Source: Bacteroidota bacterium (GTDB lineage: Bacteria; Bacteroidota; Bacteroidia; UBA8524). From it: a DNA stretch of 64,000 nt. How positions within the stretch are numbered: the first letter of the stretch is position 1; each line of letters begins with the position of its first letter. The translations under genes were made by a program, and so were the position numbers. The notes beneath the pieces are model-generated. The model was not told the origin of the DNA. It worked only from the letters and a program-made list of their open reading frames with translations, and ran no database searches. Where the stretch lies: positions 1-64,000 of the forward strand of contig WBUH01000020.1 in assembly GCA_008933805.1 (NCBI GenBank), given 5' to 3'. Below, one piece after another: positions 27,403 through 36,291 of the stretch.

Positions 27403-27686
27403 TGTGTGTGTAAGGTTTTAGAAGGGATAAAAACAGCAGCAACATTTGTGCCTGCCTGTTATTTCCAAACATCAACTTGTAGCGAAGGTAAGAATTTGCG
27501 GGGAGATATGCTTAGCAAATCCTACGTAGTTGTTTGTTAACAGTTATTGGTTATTAGTAATCCATTGTTAGCACTTAAGTAAACAAGGAAGCGTTTACCA
27601 GCCGCACCCCTTCGATAATCGTTAGTATGTAAAGATTGTCCCTTTTTTACACCAAAAAAGCCCCCTACAGTAGTCAACTTGCAGGT
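27403..27686. other. Intergenic region between divergent genes
   Basis: About 280 bp between the M23 peptidase and pepP. I see no exact -7 box, hairpin or ORF. A frame does extend pepP upstream to 27636, but from a TTG. Confidence 0.5.
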
Positions 27687-28973
27687 ATGAAAAAGATACT
27701 GATAGATACCTCCCTTTTTAAACAAAACCGTGAGCGGCTTTTGAGTAAAATGAAACCCTATAGCGTGGCGGTGATAAATGCTAATCTAACCTACCCTACC
27801 AATGCAGATGGGACTTACCCCTACAAACCCAACAGCGATTTGTTTTACCTAACGGGTATTGAGCAGGAAGAAACTACCTTGTTGCTGGTAAGAGAAAGTG
27901 AAACGGCGTCAAAAACCATTTTATTTATCAAACCATTTGACCCTTTGTATGAAAAATGGATGGGCAGGCTACTTACGGTTGAAGATGCACAACGTATTGC
28001 CGACATTGATACTGTGCTACTTACCACCGAGTTTGAAACCACCCTGCACACCCATGCTTTGCAACAGCAAACCATTTACCTAAATGCCAACGAGCATTTA
28101 CGCGCTGTGCTTGAGGTGCAGGATAAAGATGCGCAATTTGCACAATGGTGCCGTCAAAAATACCCAACGCACACGTACAAACGCCTTGCACCCATTATCA
28201 GTAGTTTACGGTTGATTAAAAGTGCTGTGGAAGCTGATTTGCTGCAACAAGCTGCCGATGTAACCACACAAGGCTTTTTGCGTTTGCTGCAAATAGTAAA
28301 ACCCGGTGTGTGGGAGTATGAAATTGAGGCCGAACTACTGCATCAATACTACAAACACGGCACTGCCACGGCTGATTATCATCCCATTATTGCCAGCGGT
28401 GCCGATAGCTGCATATTGCATTACAATGCCAACAGTAAGCAATGCCAAGCAGGCGATGTTTTATTGGTTGATGCCGCTGCCAGATGGGCCAACTACAATG
28501 CCGACCTTACCCGTGTGATACCCGTAAGCGGACAGTTTACCCAACGCCAGAAACAGGTGTACAATGCAGTACTGAGAGTAAACAAAGCCATGCAAACCCT
28601 TATGGTTGCGGGGGCTTTACTGGCCGATTTACAACAACATTGTTTTGACTTATTGTTAAAAGAATTGGTGGATTTGGGATTGGCTTCAAAAGAGGCGATA
28701 CACAATCCTTCGCTGCGAAAGGAAGCCCTGCAAACCTATTGCTACCATAATTTTTCGCACCTGTTGGGATTAAGCGTACACGATGTGGGCGATATGAAAC
28801 AACCCTTACAGGCAGGCGTGGTACTTACCAACGAGCCCGGTATTTATATAGCTACCGAAAACATTGGCATACGGATAGAAAACAACATTTTAATAACCGA
28901 AAACGGTAATAAAAATCTGATGGAAAACACTCCCATTGAGGCCGAACATATAGAAACATTGATGAACGCCTGA
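27687..28973 (+). CDS. pepP: Xaa-Pro aminopeptidase (M24B)
   Basis: Removes an N-terminal residue before proline. The 428-aa protein has an N-terminal creatinase-like domain and a C-terminal pita-bread domain with the dinuclear metal site: Asp in LLVDAAARW, Asp in YNADLTRVIP, His in YHNFSHLLGLSVHD, Glu in LTNEPGIYI and Glu in GIRIENNILIT. No signal peptide, so cytosolic. The start at 27687 is preferred over the TTG at 27636 because it gives the usual family N-terminus. Confidence 0.92.
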   Translation: MKKILIDTSLFKQNRERLLSKMKPYSVAVINANLTYPTNADGTYPYKPNSDLFYLTGIEQEETTLLLVRESETASKTILFIKPFDPLYEKWMGRLLTVEDAQRIADIDTVLLTTEFETTLHTHALQQQTIYLNANEHLRAVLEVQDKDAQFAQWCRQKYPTHTYKRLAPIISSLRLIKSAVEADLLQQAADVTTQGFLRLLQIVKPGVWEYEIEAELLHQYYKHGTATADYHPIIASGADSCILHYNANSKQCQAGDVLLVDAAARWANYNADLTRVIPVSGQFTQRQKQVYNAVLRVNKAMQTLMVAGALLADLQQHCFDLLLKELVDLGLASKEAIHNPSLRKEALQTYCYHNFSHLLGLSVHDVGDMKQPLQAGVVLTNEPGIYIATENIGIRIENNILITENGNKNLMENTPIEAEHIETLMNA

Positions 28974-28980
28974 TTATCTG

Positions 28981-29403
28981 CTAAAACGTTTTTTTCTCAA
29001 GCTCCTCAATCCGTTGTTTAATAAACGGCGGAAAGGGGCTTTTTTCGTGTTTATTAAAATCAAACATCACAATCACATCCTCGGCTTCGGCGGCAATAGT
29101 ACCCTCACCGTCAAGCAACCGGTGCACAATACCAAAACTTGTGTTCTTAATAAACTCTACCCTCGATTCAATGCGTACCGTACCCGGATAAAACAACGGA
29201 CGTTTAAATGTGCATTTGCTGCCTGCCAGCATAGGCCCTATATTCGTTTCAGCATGATAATCTGTTATGCCCACCTGCTCCCAGTAATTTACCCTTGCAG
29301 CCTGCACATATTTAAAATACGAAACATTATTTACGTGCCCGTATATATCAATTTCGCTCCAATCAATCCTCAAAGTAAGCACCACAGGAAAAACAACATT
29401 CAT
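28981..29403 (-). CDS. Hotdog-fold acyl-CoA thioesterase
   Basis: A 140-aa member of the 4-hydroxybenzoyl-CoA thioesterase/YbgC type. The signature DWSEIDIYGHVNNVSYFKYV (about 14-33) has the catalytic Asp position replaced by Glu-Ile-Asp spacing typical of this subgroup. It should hydrolyse an acyl-CoA in the cytosol; substrate unknown. Convergent with pepP (8-bp gap) and divergent from the CDF gene. Confidence 0.88.
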   Translation of the reverse strand: MNVVFPVVLTLRIDWSEIDIYGHVNNVSYFKYVQAARVNYWEQVGITDYHAETNIGPMLAGSKCTFKRPLFYPGTVRIESRVEFIKNTSFGIVHRLLDGEGTIAAEAEDVIVMFDFNKHEKSPFPPFIKQRIEELEKKTF

Positions 29404-29423
29404 GCAGGCAAGTTACAAATTGT

Positions 29424-29431
29424 TATTTTTG
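29424..29431 (+). promoter_or_regulatory. -7 promoter box (TATTTTTG) of the CDF transporter gene
   Basis: Exact consensus 10 nt before the ATG at 29442. Confidence 0.5.
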
Positions 29432-29441
29432 ATGTGTTAAA

Positions 29442-30425
29442 ATGCTTCGTCAAAACCCCAATTTACGCTTACAAGTAAACACTCTTGCCATTGGTGCCGT
29501 TATTATGGCAGGCAAATTTGTGGCTTACTTTCTTACCCACTCAAACACTATACTTACTGATGCCCTCGAGAGTATTGTAAATATTGCCGCAGGCATAATG
29601 GGGGTGTATAGCTTGTATTTGGCCGCCAAACCTAAAGACGCCGACCACCCCTACGGTCATGGTAAAGTAGAATTTATTTCAGCCTCGGTAGAGGGAACGT
29701 TAATTGCCGCTACTGGGTTGATGATGATAGTAAAATCAACCATCAACTTTTTTCAGCCCAGCCAACTAACCAACCTCGATATAGGGCTGTACATCACCTC
29801 GGCAGCAGGGTTATTAAACTATTTACTGGGATGGCGTTTAGTATCGCAAGGAACAAAAACCGACTCTATCACTCTTATCGCCAGCGGAAAACACTTAAAA
29901 TCTGATGCCTACACCACCATTGGCGTACTGGCAGGCTTGGCCGTTTTGTATTTTACGGGATTTAACTGGCTGGATAATGCCTTGGCAATGGCGATGGGCG
30001 GACTGATTATCTACACAGGGATTGGCATTTTACGCCGCTCGGTAGCAGGTATTATGGACGAAGCTGACACCGATTTGCTGGTTGATGTGATAAAAATTGT
30101 GAATGATAACCGCAGGCCTGCTTGGGTAGATATACACAACATGCGGATTATTAAGTACGGCAGCAGTTTGCACGTTGATTGTCACATTACCCTGCCGTGG
30201 TATTTTACCATCAAAGAAGCCCATGCAGAGGTAGAAGCCATAGATAAATTAATAAGCGAACACTATCAGCAAGGCGTGGAGTTTTTTATCCATACCGACG
30301 GCTGTATTGAAACCTCTTGCAAGATATGTCAGATAGCCGATTGCAAAGAGCGCAAGCATCCCTTTGAAAACAAGATGGATTGGAGTCTTGAAAACGTAAT
30401 GCAAAACAAAAAACACGGGCTGTAG
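29442..30425 (+). CDS. Cation diffusion facilitator family transporter
   Basis: A 327-aa inner-membrane exporter of divalent metal ions by proton exchange. Six helices fill residues 1-200. Metal-site residues appear in TDALES (helix 2; Asp) and in GKHLKSDAYT (helix 5; His and Asp). DHPYGHGKVEF is the usual loop. The cytoplasmic domain ends with an extra stretch with clustered cysteines (CIETSCKICQIADC, about 287-300) that could bind metal and sense its level. Metal not determined. Confidence 0.92.
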   Translation: MLRQNPNLRLQVNTLAIGAVIMAGKFVAYFLTHSNTILTDALESIVNIAAGIMGVYSLYLAAKPKDADHPYGHGKVEFISASVEGTLIAATGLMMIVKSTINFFQPSQLTNLDIGLYITSAAGLLNYLLGWRLVSQGTKTDSITLIASGKHLKSDAYTTIGVLAGLAVLYFTGFNWLDNALAMAMGGLIIYTGIGILRRSVAGIMDEADTDLLVDVIKIVNDNRRPAWVDIHNMRIIKYGSSLHVDCHITLPWYFTIKEAHAEVEAIDKLISEHYQQGVEFFIHTDGCIETSCKICQIADCKERKHPFENKMDWSLENVMQNKKHGL

Positions 30426-30806
30426 TCTTGAGCCTGTCGAAGGGTGCGGCTGCAATAGCCAAATTCTAAACTCTAATTACTAAATTCTAAAAAAAGAGAA
30501 TCCCCGCCATTGCGAGGTCTCCCGAAGCAATCCCTGCCCATCCATACAAACGGATTGCTTCAAAACCCAAAAGCGGTTTTTCGTAATGACGATAGACGAG
30601 ACAAGTGCAGTTGCCCATCCTGAGCTTGCCGAAGGGTGCGGTTGGCAGGCAAGCGCGGCGGTTTCCCCCTATCAAGGGGGAGTAAGGGGGTGTCAAACTG
30701 GCCGACACCCCCTTGTGTTCCCCCTTAGCAGGGGGAAGTCTTGCGCACAGCCCCCCTAAAAAAAGTTTACAGATTTGGTTAGTAAATACTAACTATGCAG
30801 TAAACT
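30426..30806. repeat. Intergenic mosaic of dispersed repeat modules, island 2
   Basis: A 381-bp gap with the same modules as island 1. CATTGCGAGGTCTCCCGAAG lies within 30505-30532. A long block from about 30505 to 30600 recurs in reverse at about 37895-37997. CCCATCCTGAGCTTGCCGAA lies at about 30613 and continues into the same GGCAGGCAAGCGCGGCGG block as at 13010-13030. Short hairpins of the CCCCCTTAGCAGGGGGAA type are near 30720. No gene is visible. Confidence 0.8.
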
Positions 30807-31370
30807 ATGTTAACCGTTAATTTCAGCCCCTTCCCCACGTTGCACACCGAACGATTGGTGCTGCGCGAAATAAGTCACAAAGATGATGAAGACGTGTTTT
30901 TACTGCGCTCAAACAGAGGGTTGATGGAATACATCGACCGTCCGCGTGCCGAAACTATCGACGATGCCAAAATATTGGTACAGCGCATGATGGATATAGT
31001 GGCTGCTAACGAGGGTATCAGCTGGGCAATTACCCTTAAAGGCTCTGACAGGTTGATTGGTACCATTGGCTTTTGGCGATTGGTGAAAGAACACTACCGG
31101 GGCGAGGTGGGTTATATGCTGCACGCTGATTACCACCGCCAAGGGATAATGAAAGAAGCCTTATTAACTGCTGCCGATTATGCTTTTAAAACCATAAAAC
31201 TGCATACCATTGAGGCCAATATAAACCCTGCAAATATTCCATCGATAAAGTTGGCCGAAAGCGTAGGTTTTGTGCGAGAAGCCTATTTTAAAGAAAATTA
31301 TTACTACAACGGCAAATTCTTAGATTCTGCCATCTATACCCTTTTCAATCCCTACGATATAGTAACATAG
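30807..31370 (+). CDS. GNAT N-acetyltransferase, RimJ/RimL type
   Basis: A 187-aa GNAT. The N-terminal LHTERLVLREISHKDDEDVF and the acetyl-CoA site YHRQGIMKEALLTAADYAF (about 111-129) followed by NPANIPSIKLAESVGFVREA are typical of the RimJ/RimL group that acetylates ribosomal or other N-termini and some small molecules. Target unknown. It is bounded by repeat island 2 upstream and an att-like repeat downstream. Confidence 0.9.
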   Translation: MLTVNFSPFPTLHTERLVLREISHKDDEDVFLLRSNRGLMEYIDRPRAETIDDAKILVQRMMDIVAANEGISWAITLKGSDRLIGTIGFWRLVKEHYRGEVGYMLHADYHRQGIMKEALLTAADYAFKTIKLHTIEANINPANIPSIKLAESVGFVREAYFKENYYYNGKFLDSAIYTLFNPYDIVT

Positions 31371-31404
31371 TAACAGTAATAACACCTTGTTACTACTGTT
31401 ACTA
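31367..31404. repeat. Left copy of 38-bp direct repeat flanking AT-rich gene
   Basis: The last 24 bp (31381-31404) are identical to 32560-32583 and the whole 38 bp match 32546-32583 at 35 positions. It also contains an inverted repeat, TAGTAACAGTA with TACTGTTACTA. The TAG stop of the gene between the copies lies inside this repeat. Confidence 0.85.
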
Positions 31405-32511
31405 GTGCACTCTGATATATTTATTCTTCTTTGGCTTAATAACTGAAAGTATCATGCGTTTTAACTCAACTATGAAATAAGAAATCAGTATTAGTAATAT
31501 TAGAAAACATATATAAACAACAGCCCTTTTAAGAAAAAAATTACAACCAATGGAGGAGATAATTAATGGAATAACTACACCAAATAAAACAATAATTAAC
31601 AATGAATTGAGCAATGTTATCAGCAATCTATCAGCACCCTTTTCAATTTCGTACATCTTCTCCCATAGTTTAGGCAAATAGGAGCTTTCAAAATCATTTC
31701 CAATTTCATCCAGCAAGTCTAAAGTTAATGGCCTATTTTTAAATTTTTCATCTATTTTAACTGCTAGAGTTAATATTCTGTCAAAAGGTTCTTTGGGAAT
31801 ATTACCTAAGGTAAATCTATTTGGAGTCTTATTAATCCCAAAGCTCGCTACATTATTGACGACGCATGCATCTATAAAAAAGAAAGGATACAATTTATCC
31901 CTAGCCGTGTCAAGATATAAGAACGTTTCTTCAGACCAATGTATTCGCTTCGGAACTTTATCTAGCTCTGTTAATTTTCTATCAGCGTCTCGGGACACCA
32001 CTCTTTTTGAAACCAAAGCTTTAAACTTCATATATAGACGAAAACCATAGTATTTGTAATCTTCAGAATCTTTTCCTTCCTCATTGGATATTTCGTTCTG
32101 TATTTCTTCATATTTGCCACTTGTATCGTTGTATTCTATTATTGTCAGATTTGGAAACCTATTGTCGATATTTCTTTTCATTTCTGTATTAAAAAAATCA
32201 TAAGTGATAAGAATATGCGCAATGCTTCTTAGATAAGTTACCTTATTTGATAAAGGTAGAGCTTCTTGAATAAGAATATTTTTCTCTTGCCTTATCTGAT
32301 ATGCTTTTGATATGATAAAGGTTATCAATAACGCTGAAAATATCGCAGTAAAATCAATAATTTTCCCTACCAGATCATCTAACTCAGTTTCCTTTTCAAT
32401 TGGGTACTTTATAAGTAAGCTAAATACAATGAAAAAGCCTACTAAAATTAGGCTGTAACTTTTTTTCAATGCTCTTAAAAGTCGAAAAGCAGTTTGTATG
32501 GACTGTATCAT
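31402..32511 (-). CDS. AT-rich hypothetical membrane protein between direct repeats
   Basis: A 369-aa protein with two helices near the N-terminus (about residues 20-75), a long soluble middle part and two helices near the C-terminus. I do not recognise a family. Start ATG at 32511 (MIQSIQTAFRLLRALKKSYS); the frame also extends up to a TTG. Base composition is clearly more AT-rich than the flanking acetyltransferase and queG. The gene lies between two copies of a 38-bp repeat, and its TAG stop comes from the left copy, so it probably arrived as a single-gene insertion and may have lost its natural 3' end. No integrase or transposase is present. A role in defence is possible but not shown. Confidence 0.65.
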   Translation of the reverse strand: MIQSIQTAFRLLRALKKSYSLILVGFFIVFSLLIKYPIEKETELDDLVGKIIDFTAIFSALLITFIISKAYQIRQEKNILIQEALPLSNKVTYLRSIAHILITYDFFNTEMKRNIDNRFPNLTIIEYNDTSGKYEEIQNEISNEEGKDSEDYKYYGFRLYMKFKALVSKRVVSRDADRKLTELDKVPKRIHWSEETFLYLDTARDKLYPFFFIDACVVNNVASFGINKTPNRFTLGNIPKEPFDRILTLAVKIDEKFKNRPLTLDLLDEIGNDFESSYLPKLWEKMYEIEKGADRLLITLLNSLLIIVLFGVVIPLIISSIGCNFFLKRAVVYICFLILLILISYFIVELKRMILSVIKPKKNKYIRVH

Positions 32512-32545
32512 CTTATCAAAGATAATTAACACAAATAACAAAAAT

Positions 32546-32583
32546 ATAGTAACACTATAAACACCTTGTTACTACTGTTACTA
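32546..32583. repeat. Right copy of 38-bp direct repeat flanking AT-rich gene
   Basis: Partner of 31367-31404, 1179 bp apart. Its right side continues into an inverted repeat, ACACCTTGTTA (32561-32571) with TAACAAGGTGT (32585-32595), which the left copy lacks. Confidence 0.85.
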
Positions 32584-32616
32584 CTAACAAGGTGTGATAA
32601 TGTTAGTATCTGTTAG

Positions 32617-32624
32617 TATTTTTG
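32617..32624 (+). promoter_or_regulatory. -7 promoter box (TATTTTTG) of queG
   Basis: Ends 4 nt before the queG ATG at 32629; leaderless geometry. Confidence 0.55.
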
Positions 32625-32628
32625 GGCA

Positions 32629-33552
32629 ATGGACAAAGCCCTGCATACCCGACTGATAAAAGAAGAAGCCCGCCGATTGGGTTTTAGCTTTTGCGGTGTG
32701 AGTAAAGCAGGCTTTTTAGACGATGAAGCCCGCCGTTTAGAGCGTTGGTTGCAGCAAGGAATGCACGGCCAAATGGGGTACATGGAAAACCATTTTGATA
32801 AACGCCTCGACCCTACAAAACTGGTGGAGGGGGCAAAATCAGTGGTGTCGTTTCTATATAATTATTACACCCCGCAGCAACAACAACACGCTGATGCTCC
32901 CAAAATAAGCAAGTATGCCTACCACACGGATTATCATTTTGTGGTGAAGGATAAGCTGAAACAACTATTGCAATTTATTACCGATACGATTGGCGAGGTG
33001 CACGGACGGGCGTTTGTTGACAGTGCCCCTGTGATGGAGCGGGCTTGGGCTAAGAAAAGTGGTTTGGGCTGGACGGGTAAGCATACCTTGCTGATTAATA
33101 AACAACGGGGCAGTTATTTTTTTTTGGGGGAGTTGATTATTGACCTTGAATTGGAGCCTGATGCCCCTATTAAGGACTATTGCGGTACTTGCACCGCCTG
33201 CATTGATGCCTGCCCTACGGAGGCGATTACCCCCTATTGGGTAGATGGCAGCAAGTGCATCAGCTATCTTACTATTGAGTTGAAGGACGAGATACCTGCC
33301 GAGTTTAAAGGGAAAATGGATAACTGGGCGTTTGGCTGCGATATATGCCAACAGGTATGCCCTTGGAACCGTTTTAGCCAACCCCACAACGAACCTGAGT
33401 TTGAACCTCACCCTGATTTGATGACGATGGATGCCCGCCAATGGCACGAAATAACCGAAGATGTGTTTAAGCAACTGTTTAAAAACAGTCCGGTGAAACG
33501 TACCGGATACAAAGGCTTAAAGCGTACTCTTACTTTTTTAAAAGGAGATTGA
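32629..33552 (+). CDS. queG: Epoxyqueuosine reductase QueG
   Basis: Performs the last step of queuosine synthesis in tRNA, reducing epoxyqueuosine with a corrinoid and two 4Fe-4S clusters. The N-terminal DUF1730-type domain ([29 protein letters not shown]) is followed by [20 protein letters not shown] and by the cluster motifs [12 protein letters not shown] (about 184-195) and [11 protein letters not shown] (about 240-250). Length 307 aa is at the short end for the family. Confidence 0.93.
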   Translation: MDKALHTRLIKEEARRLGFSFCGVSKAGFLDDEARRLERWLQQGMHGQMGYMENHFDKRLDPTKLVEGAKSVVSFLYNYYTPQQQQHADAPKISKYAYHTDYHFVVKDKLKQLLQFITDTIGEVHGRAFVDSAPVMERAWAKKSGLGWTGKHTLLINKQRGSYFFLGELIIDLELEPDAPIKDYCGTCTACIDACPTEAITPYWVDGSKCISYLTIELKDEIPAEFKGKMDNWAFGCDICQQVCPWNRFSQPHNEPEFEPHPDLMTMDARQWHEITEDVFKQLFKNSPVKRTGYKGLKRTLTFLKGD

Positions 33553-33553
33553 T

Positions 33554-34120
33554 TTGATTACCCCGCAAAAAACAAAACAGTATTTATTTTTTTACGCCGC
33601 ATTAGTGCTGTTATGTGTTGTAGCCGCCTATTTTTCGTTTTTTATTAATACAAAAAAGCCACACCTATTTCTTCTTCCCGCATCGGCCATTCTCGGATAC
33701 TTCTTTTCAAGCTTGTTTTGCAACGCTTTATACATACTGCTAAAACAACGAAACAGCACCCGAAACGCCCGATTCAGTCTTATAAAAAACCTTTCCTCGC
33801 GTAAATTATCTATCCTCACAAAATCCCTGCTTATTATTATTGTGATTTCTTCGGCATATACAACAAAATACCTGCTGCTAAATAGTACTACCGGTAAATG
33901 CGAAGCGCATGTGCTTTGTATGCCATACAGCCGTAGAGGAGGAAGGGTATACTATAACAATAACTGGTATTGCGATAAACGCCTATCGTATCGTATTCCT
34001 AACGGGCCGTTGGTAATGCGCCCTATTACTTTTTCTAAATACAAAGCAGGAGAAACGCTTCAAATAGAATATTCAACCCGTTGGCCTGAGATATATAGGG
34101 TAATTGAAGTAAGGGAGTAA
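33554..34120 (+). CDS. Hypothetical membrane protein
   Basis: A 188-aa protein with three helices (about residues 11-30, 40-62 and 90-108) and a C-terminal soluble part containing two Cys (near 116 and 122) and WYCDK. No family recognised. The start appears to be TTG at 33554, preceded at a good distance by AAAGGAG (33541-33547), an unusually clear ribosome-binding site for this genome. It starts 1 bp after queG. Confidence 0.6.
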   Translation: MITPQKTKQYLFFYAALVLLCVVAAYFSFFINTKKPHLFLLPASAILGYFFSSLFCNALYILLKQRNSTRNARFSLIKNLSSRKLSILTKSLLIIIVISSAYTTKYLLLNSTTGKCEAHVLCMPYSRRGGRVYYNNNWYCDKRLSYRIPNGPLVMRPITFSKYKAGETLQIEYSTRWPEIYRVIEVRE

Positions 34121-34121
34121 C

Positions 34122-34166
34122 TTAATCTCCATTCTCTTTCACCTGTGTAATTATGATTTTATCAAT
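34122..34166. repeat. Displaced copy of the corC-like gene 3' end
   Basis: These 45 bp match 34811-34855, the end of the CorC-like gene, at 40 positions. Read on the minus strand it encodes IDKIIITQVKENGD and a stop, against IDKIMITQVKENGD in the intact gene; all five differences are transitions and four are synonymous. Upstream of this point the similarity stops. Confidence 0.8.
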
Positions 34167-34178
34167 ACTATGGTTACG

Positions 34179-34760
34179 TTAAAAATCAGTTGTCACTTTG
34201 AATATGCCTGATAAATCAATTACAATTTTTAAAATTATTAAAACGGCTGAAATACCAAATACAAATTTTAAGGATTTATTGAGGTTCATTAAAAGATTTA
34301 TCAACTGCAAACGTATCGCTAAGGCAAAGAACTCAAACACAGAAACATTAGGCACACTAACACCAACAAAACCAACAACATTTACTTTATTTATATAATA
34401 CAATTTATACAACCAGTATAATAATTCGATAGATAAAAACAGTAGTCGGTAATTGGTGTTTTGTATTAATGTAGCTGAAAGAGCCAATAGCAATGAAATC
34501 GTCGTGTACAAGATGTTTTGAGGTGCAAATATTGGCTGTCTATCAATAATACAACCGTATTGCTGGTCGTTGTCCATGTTTGTTAAAAACCCTATTAGTA
34601 TTACTACAAATAAAGCGCTGAATAGATAGTTTTTATTGAGTACATACTCCCTAATAGTATTCTCGTTATATTTATACAACACAAAAAATGTAGCAGGAAT
34701 TACCCAATAAAGGGGGTATTCGAATAGAACTACTCCAATACCTTCATATAAGTCATTCAC
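34179..34760 (-). CDS. AT-rich hypothetical membrane protein between two corC 3' ends
   Basis: A 193-aa very hydrophobic protein with about six membrane segments and few charged residues. The start is GTG at 34760. No family recognised. It is much more AT-rich than its neighbours. It lies between the intact 3' end of the CorC-like gene and a second, diverged 45-bp copy of that end, so it looks like an insertion at the 3' end of that gene. No mobility gene is present. Confidence 0.6.
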   Translation of the reverse strand: MNDLYEGIGVVLFEYPLYWVIPATFFVLYKYNENTIREYVLNKNYLFSALFVVILIGFLTNMDNDQQYGCIIDRQPIFAPQNILYTTISLLLALSATLIQNTNYRLLFLSIELLYWLYKLYYINKVNVVGFVGVSVPNVSVFEFFALAIRLQLINLLMNLNKSLKFVFGISAVLIILKIVIDLSGIFKVTTDF

Positions 34761-34810
34761 GTTTTAAAAATAAAACTTATACCGAGAATTTTAACCTGCT
34801 AACGGATAAT

Positions 34811-36094
34811 TTAGTCCCCGTTCTCTTTCACCTGTGTAATCATAATTTTATCAATGCGGGCACCGTCCATATCTATCACCTCAAGGCGCAGGTTTTGCCA
34901 CACAAGTGTATCTTTTTCGCTGGGTATATTTTTTAATTCATGGATAATTAAGCCGCCCACTGTATTAAACGTGTGCTGCATATTACTATCGTCCACTTCA
35001 AAATAATTCAAAAAGTCGTAAAACGGATAATCCCCGTCAATAATCCAACTGCCGTCTTCGCGTTGTTGCAGCGTGTAATCTTCTTTATAAAACTCGTCCA
35101 CATCGCCCACCAACGCCGTTAGCAAATCATTCATAGTTATCAACCCCTGCATCTGGCCGTATTCATCGCTCACTATCGCATGGTGTATGCGGCTTTTCTT
35201 AAAATTCTCCAACGCCTCGTATGCCGATAGATGCTCACTGATAAAATGCGGCTGGTGCATGTGCTCGGCTATTTTAAAATCAGGCTTTTGCAGGTGCATA
35301 AACAAATCCTTCAGCAAAATATATCCCTCAATCTCGTATTTATCGTTTTCATACACCGGATATACCGAGTGCACCCCCTTGGCTACCTCTTCCCTAATCC
35401 TGTCGGGAGAAAAATTAATATCTAGCAATACTACGTCCTGTCGGTGAGTCATCAGCGAGCTTACATTACGGTCGCCCATATTAAATACCCGCTCCATAAT
35501 ATCCTGCTCAATCTCCTGCACTTCACCCGAAGTAGTTCCTTCCTGTATAATCGATTTTATTTCCTCCTCCGTTACTTTGCTATCGGTAGAAGGTTTAATA
35601 CCCAACAAGGCTATCAACCCATCGGTAACACTGGTAAGCAGCCATACAAACGGAGCTGTGATTTTTGAAATAATATTCATGGGCTGTGCTACCGCTTTGG
35701 CAATCTTTTCAGGATTGGTAAGTCCGATACGTTTTGGCAGCAATTCGCCTAATACCAACGAGAAAAACGTAATACACACCAACACCACCACAATGGCAAT
35801 GGTATTGCTGTAAGGGGCTAATGACTCTATTTTCTCAACATTGGCCTGTAATTGATTGGTAATGTTTTCACCACTATAAATACCCGTTAAAATGCCTATC
35901 AGCGTAATGCCGATTTGTACGGTTGAAAGAAATTTATTGGGTGCATTGGATAACTCTAATGCCAGTTTGGCTTTTGAACTACCTTTTTTAGCGGCACTTT
36001 CAAGTCTTGATTTACGGGCTGATACCAAAGCGATTTCGGCCATCGAGAATACCCCGTTCAGTAAAATCAATAAAAAAATAAACAGTATTTCCAT
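34811..36094 (-). CDS. CNNM/CorC-type hemolysin-family transporter
   Basis: A 427-aa inner-membrane protein: DUF21 membrane domain with four helices (about residues 1-170), a CBS pair (about 200-330; VSSLMTHRQDVVLLD and LITMNDLLTALVGDVDEF) and a C-terminal CorC/HlyC domain (about 345-422). Family members take part in Mg2+ or Co2+ transport or its regulation. The last 45 bp exist in a second copy at 34122-34166, evidence of recombination at its 3' end. Confidence 0.92.
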   Translation of the reverse strand: MEILFIFLLILLNGVFSMAEIALVSARKSRLESAAKKGSSKAKLALELSNAPNKFLSTVQIGITLIGILTGIYSGENITNQLQANVEKIESLAPYSNTIAIVVVLVCITFFSLVLGELLPKRIGLTNPEKIAKAVAQPMNIISKITAPFVWLLTSVTDGLIALLGIKPSTDSKVTEEEIKSIIQEGTTSGEVQEIEQDIMERVFNMGDRNVSSLMTHRQDVVLLDINFSPDRIREEVAKGVHSVYPVYENDKYEIEGYILLKDLFMHLQKPDFKIAEHMHQPHFISEHLSAYEALENFKKSRIHHAIVSDEYGQMQGLITMNDLLTALVGDVDEFYKEDYTLQQREDGSWIIDGDYPFYDFLNYFEVDDSNMQHTFNTVGGLIIHELKNIPSEKDTLVWQNLRLEVIDMDGARIDKIMITQVKENGD

Positions 36095-36291
36095 AGGAAT
36101 ATGAGCAAAGGTAGTAAAACAGCAATAACAGCGATAGATTATAAATCCTCATATCCACAATCGGGAAACCTTGACGGTGACAGTAATAGGCATTTGTCTA
36201 AAATATGGTAAAAGGGGCAACGAAAACCAGCGCGCACTGTATCCAATTAAATATTACACCTGTTTTATTAACTAAGCCCCAACCTACTCCA

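Noticed and set aside
31402-32511. Insertion sequence
   Set aside because: The product has membrane segments and no transposase motif, and no terminal inverted repeat bounds the unit; direct repeats of 38 bp are too long for a normal target duplication.
34179-34760. Prophage remnant
   Set aside because: Only one gene, no phage-type protein and no integrase nearby.
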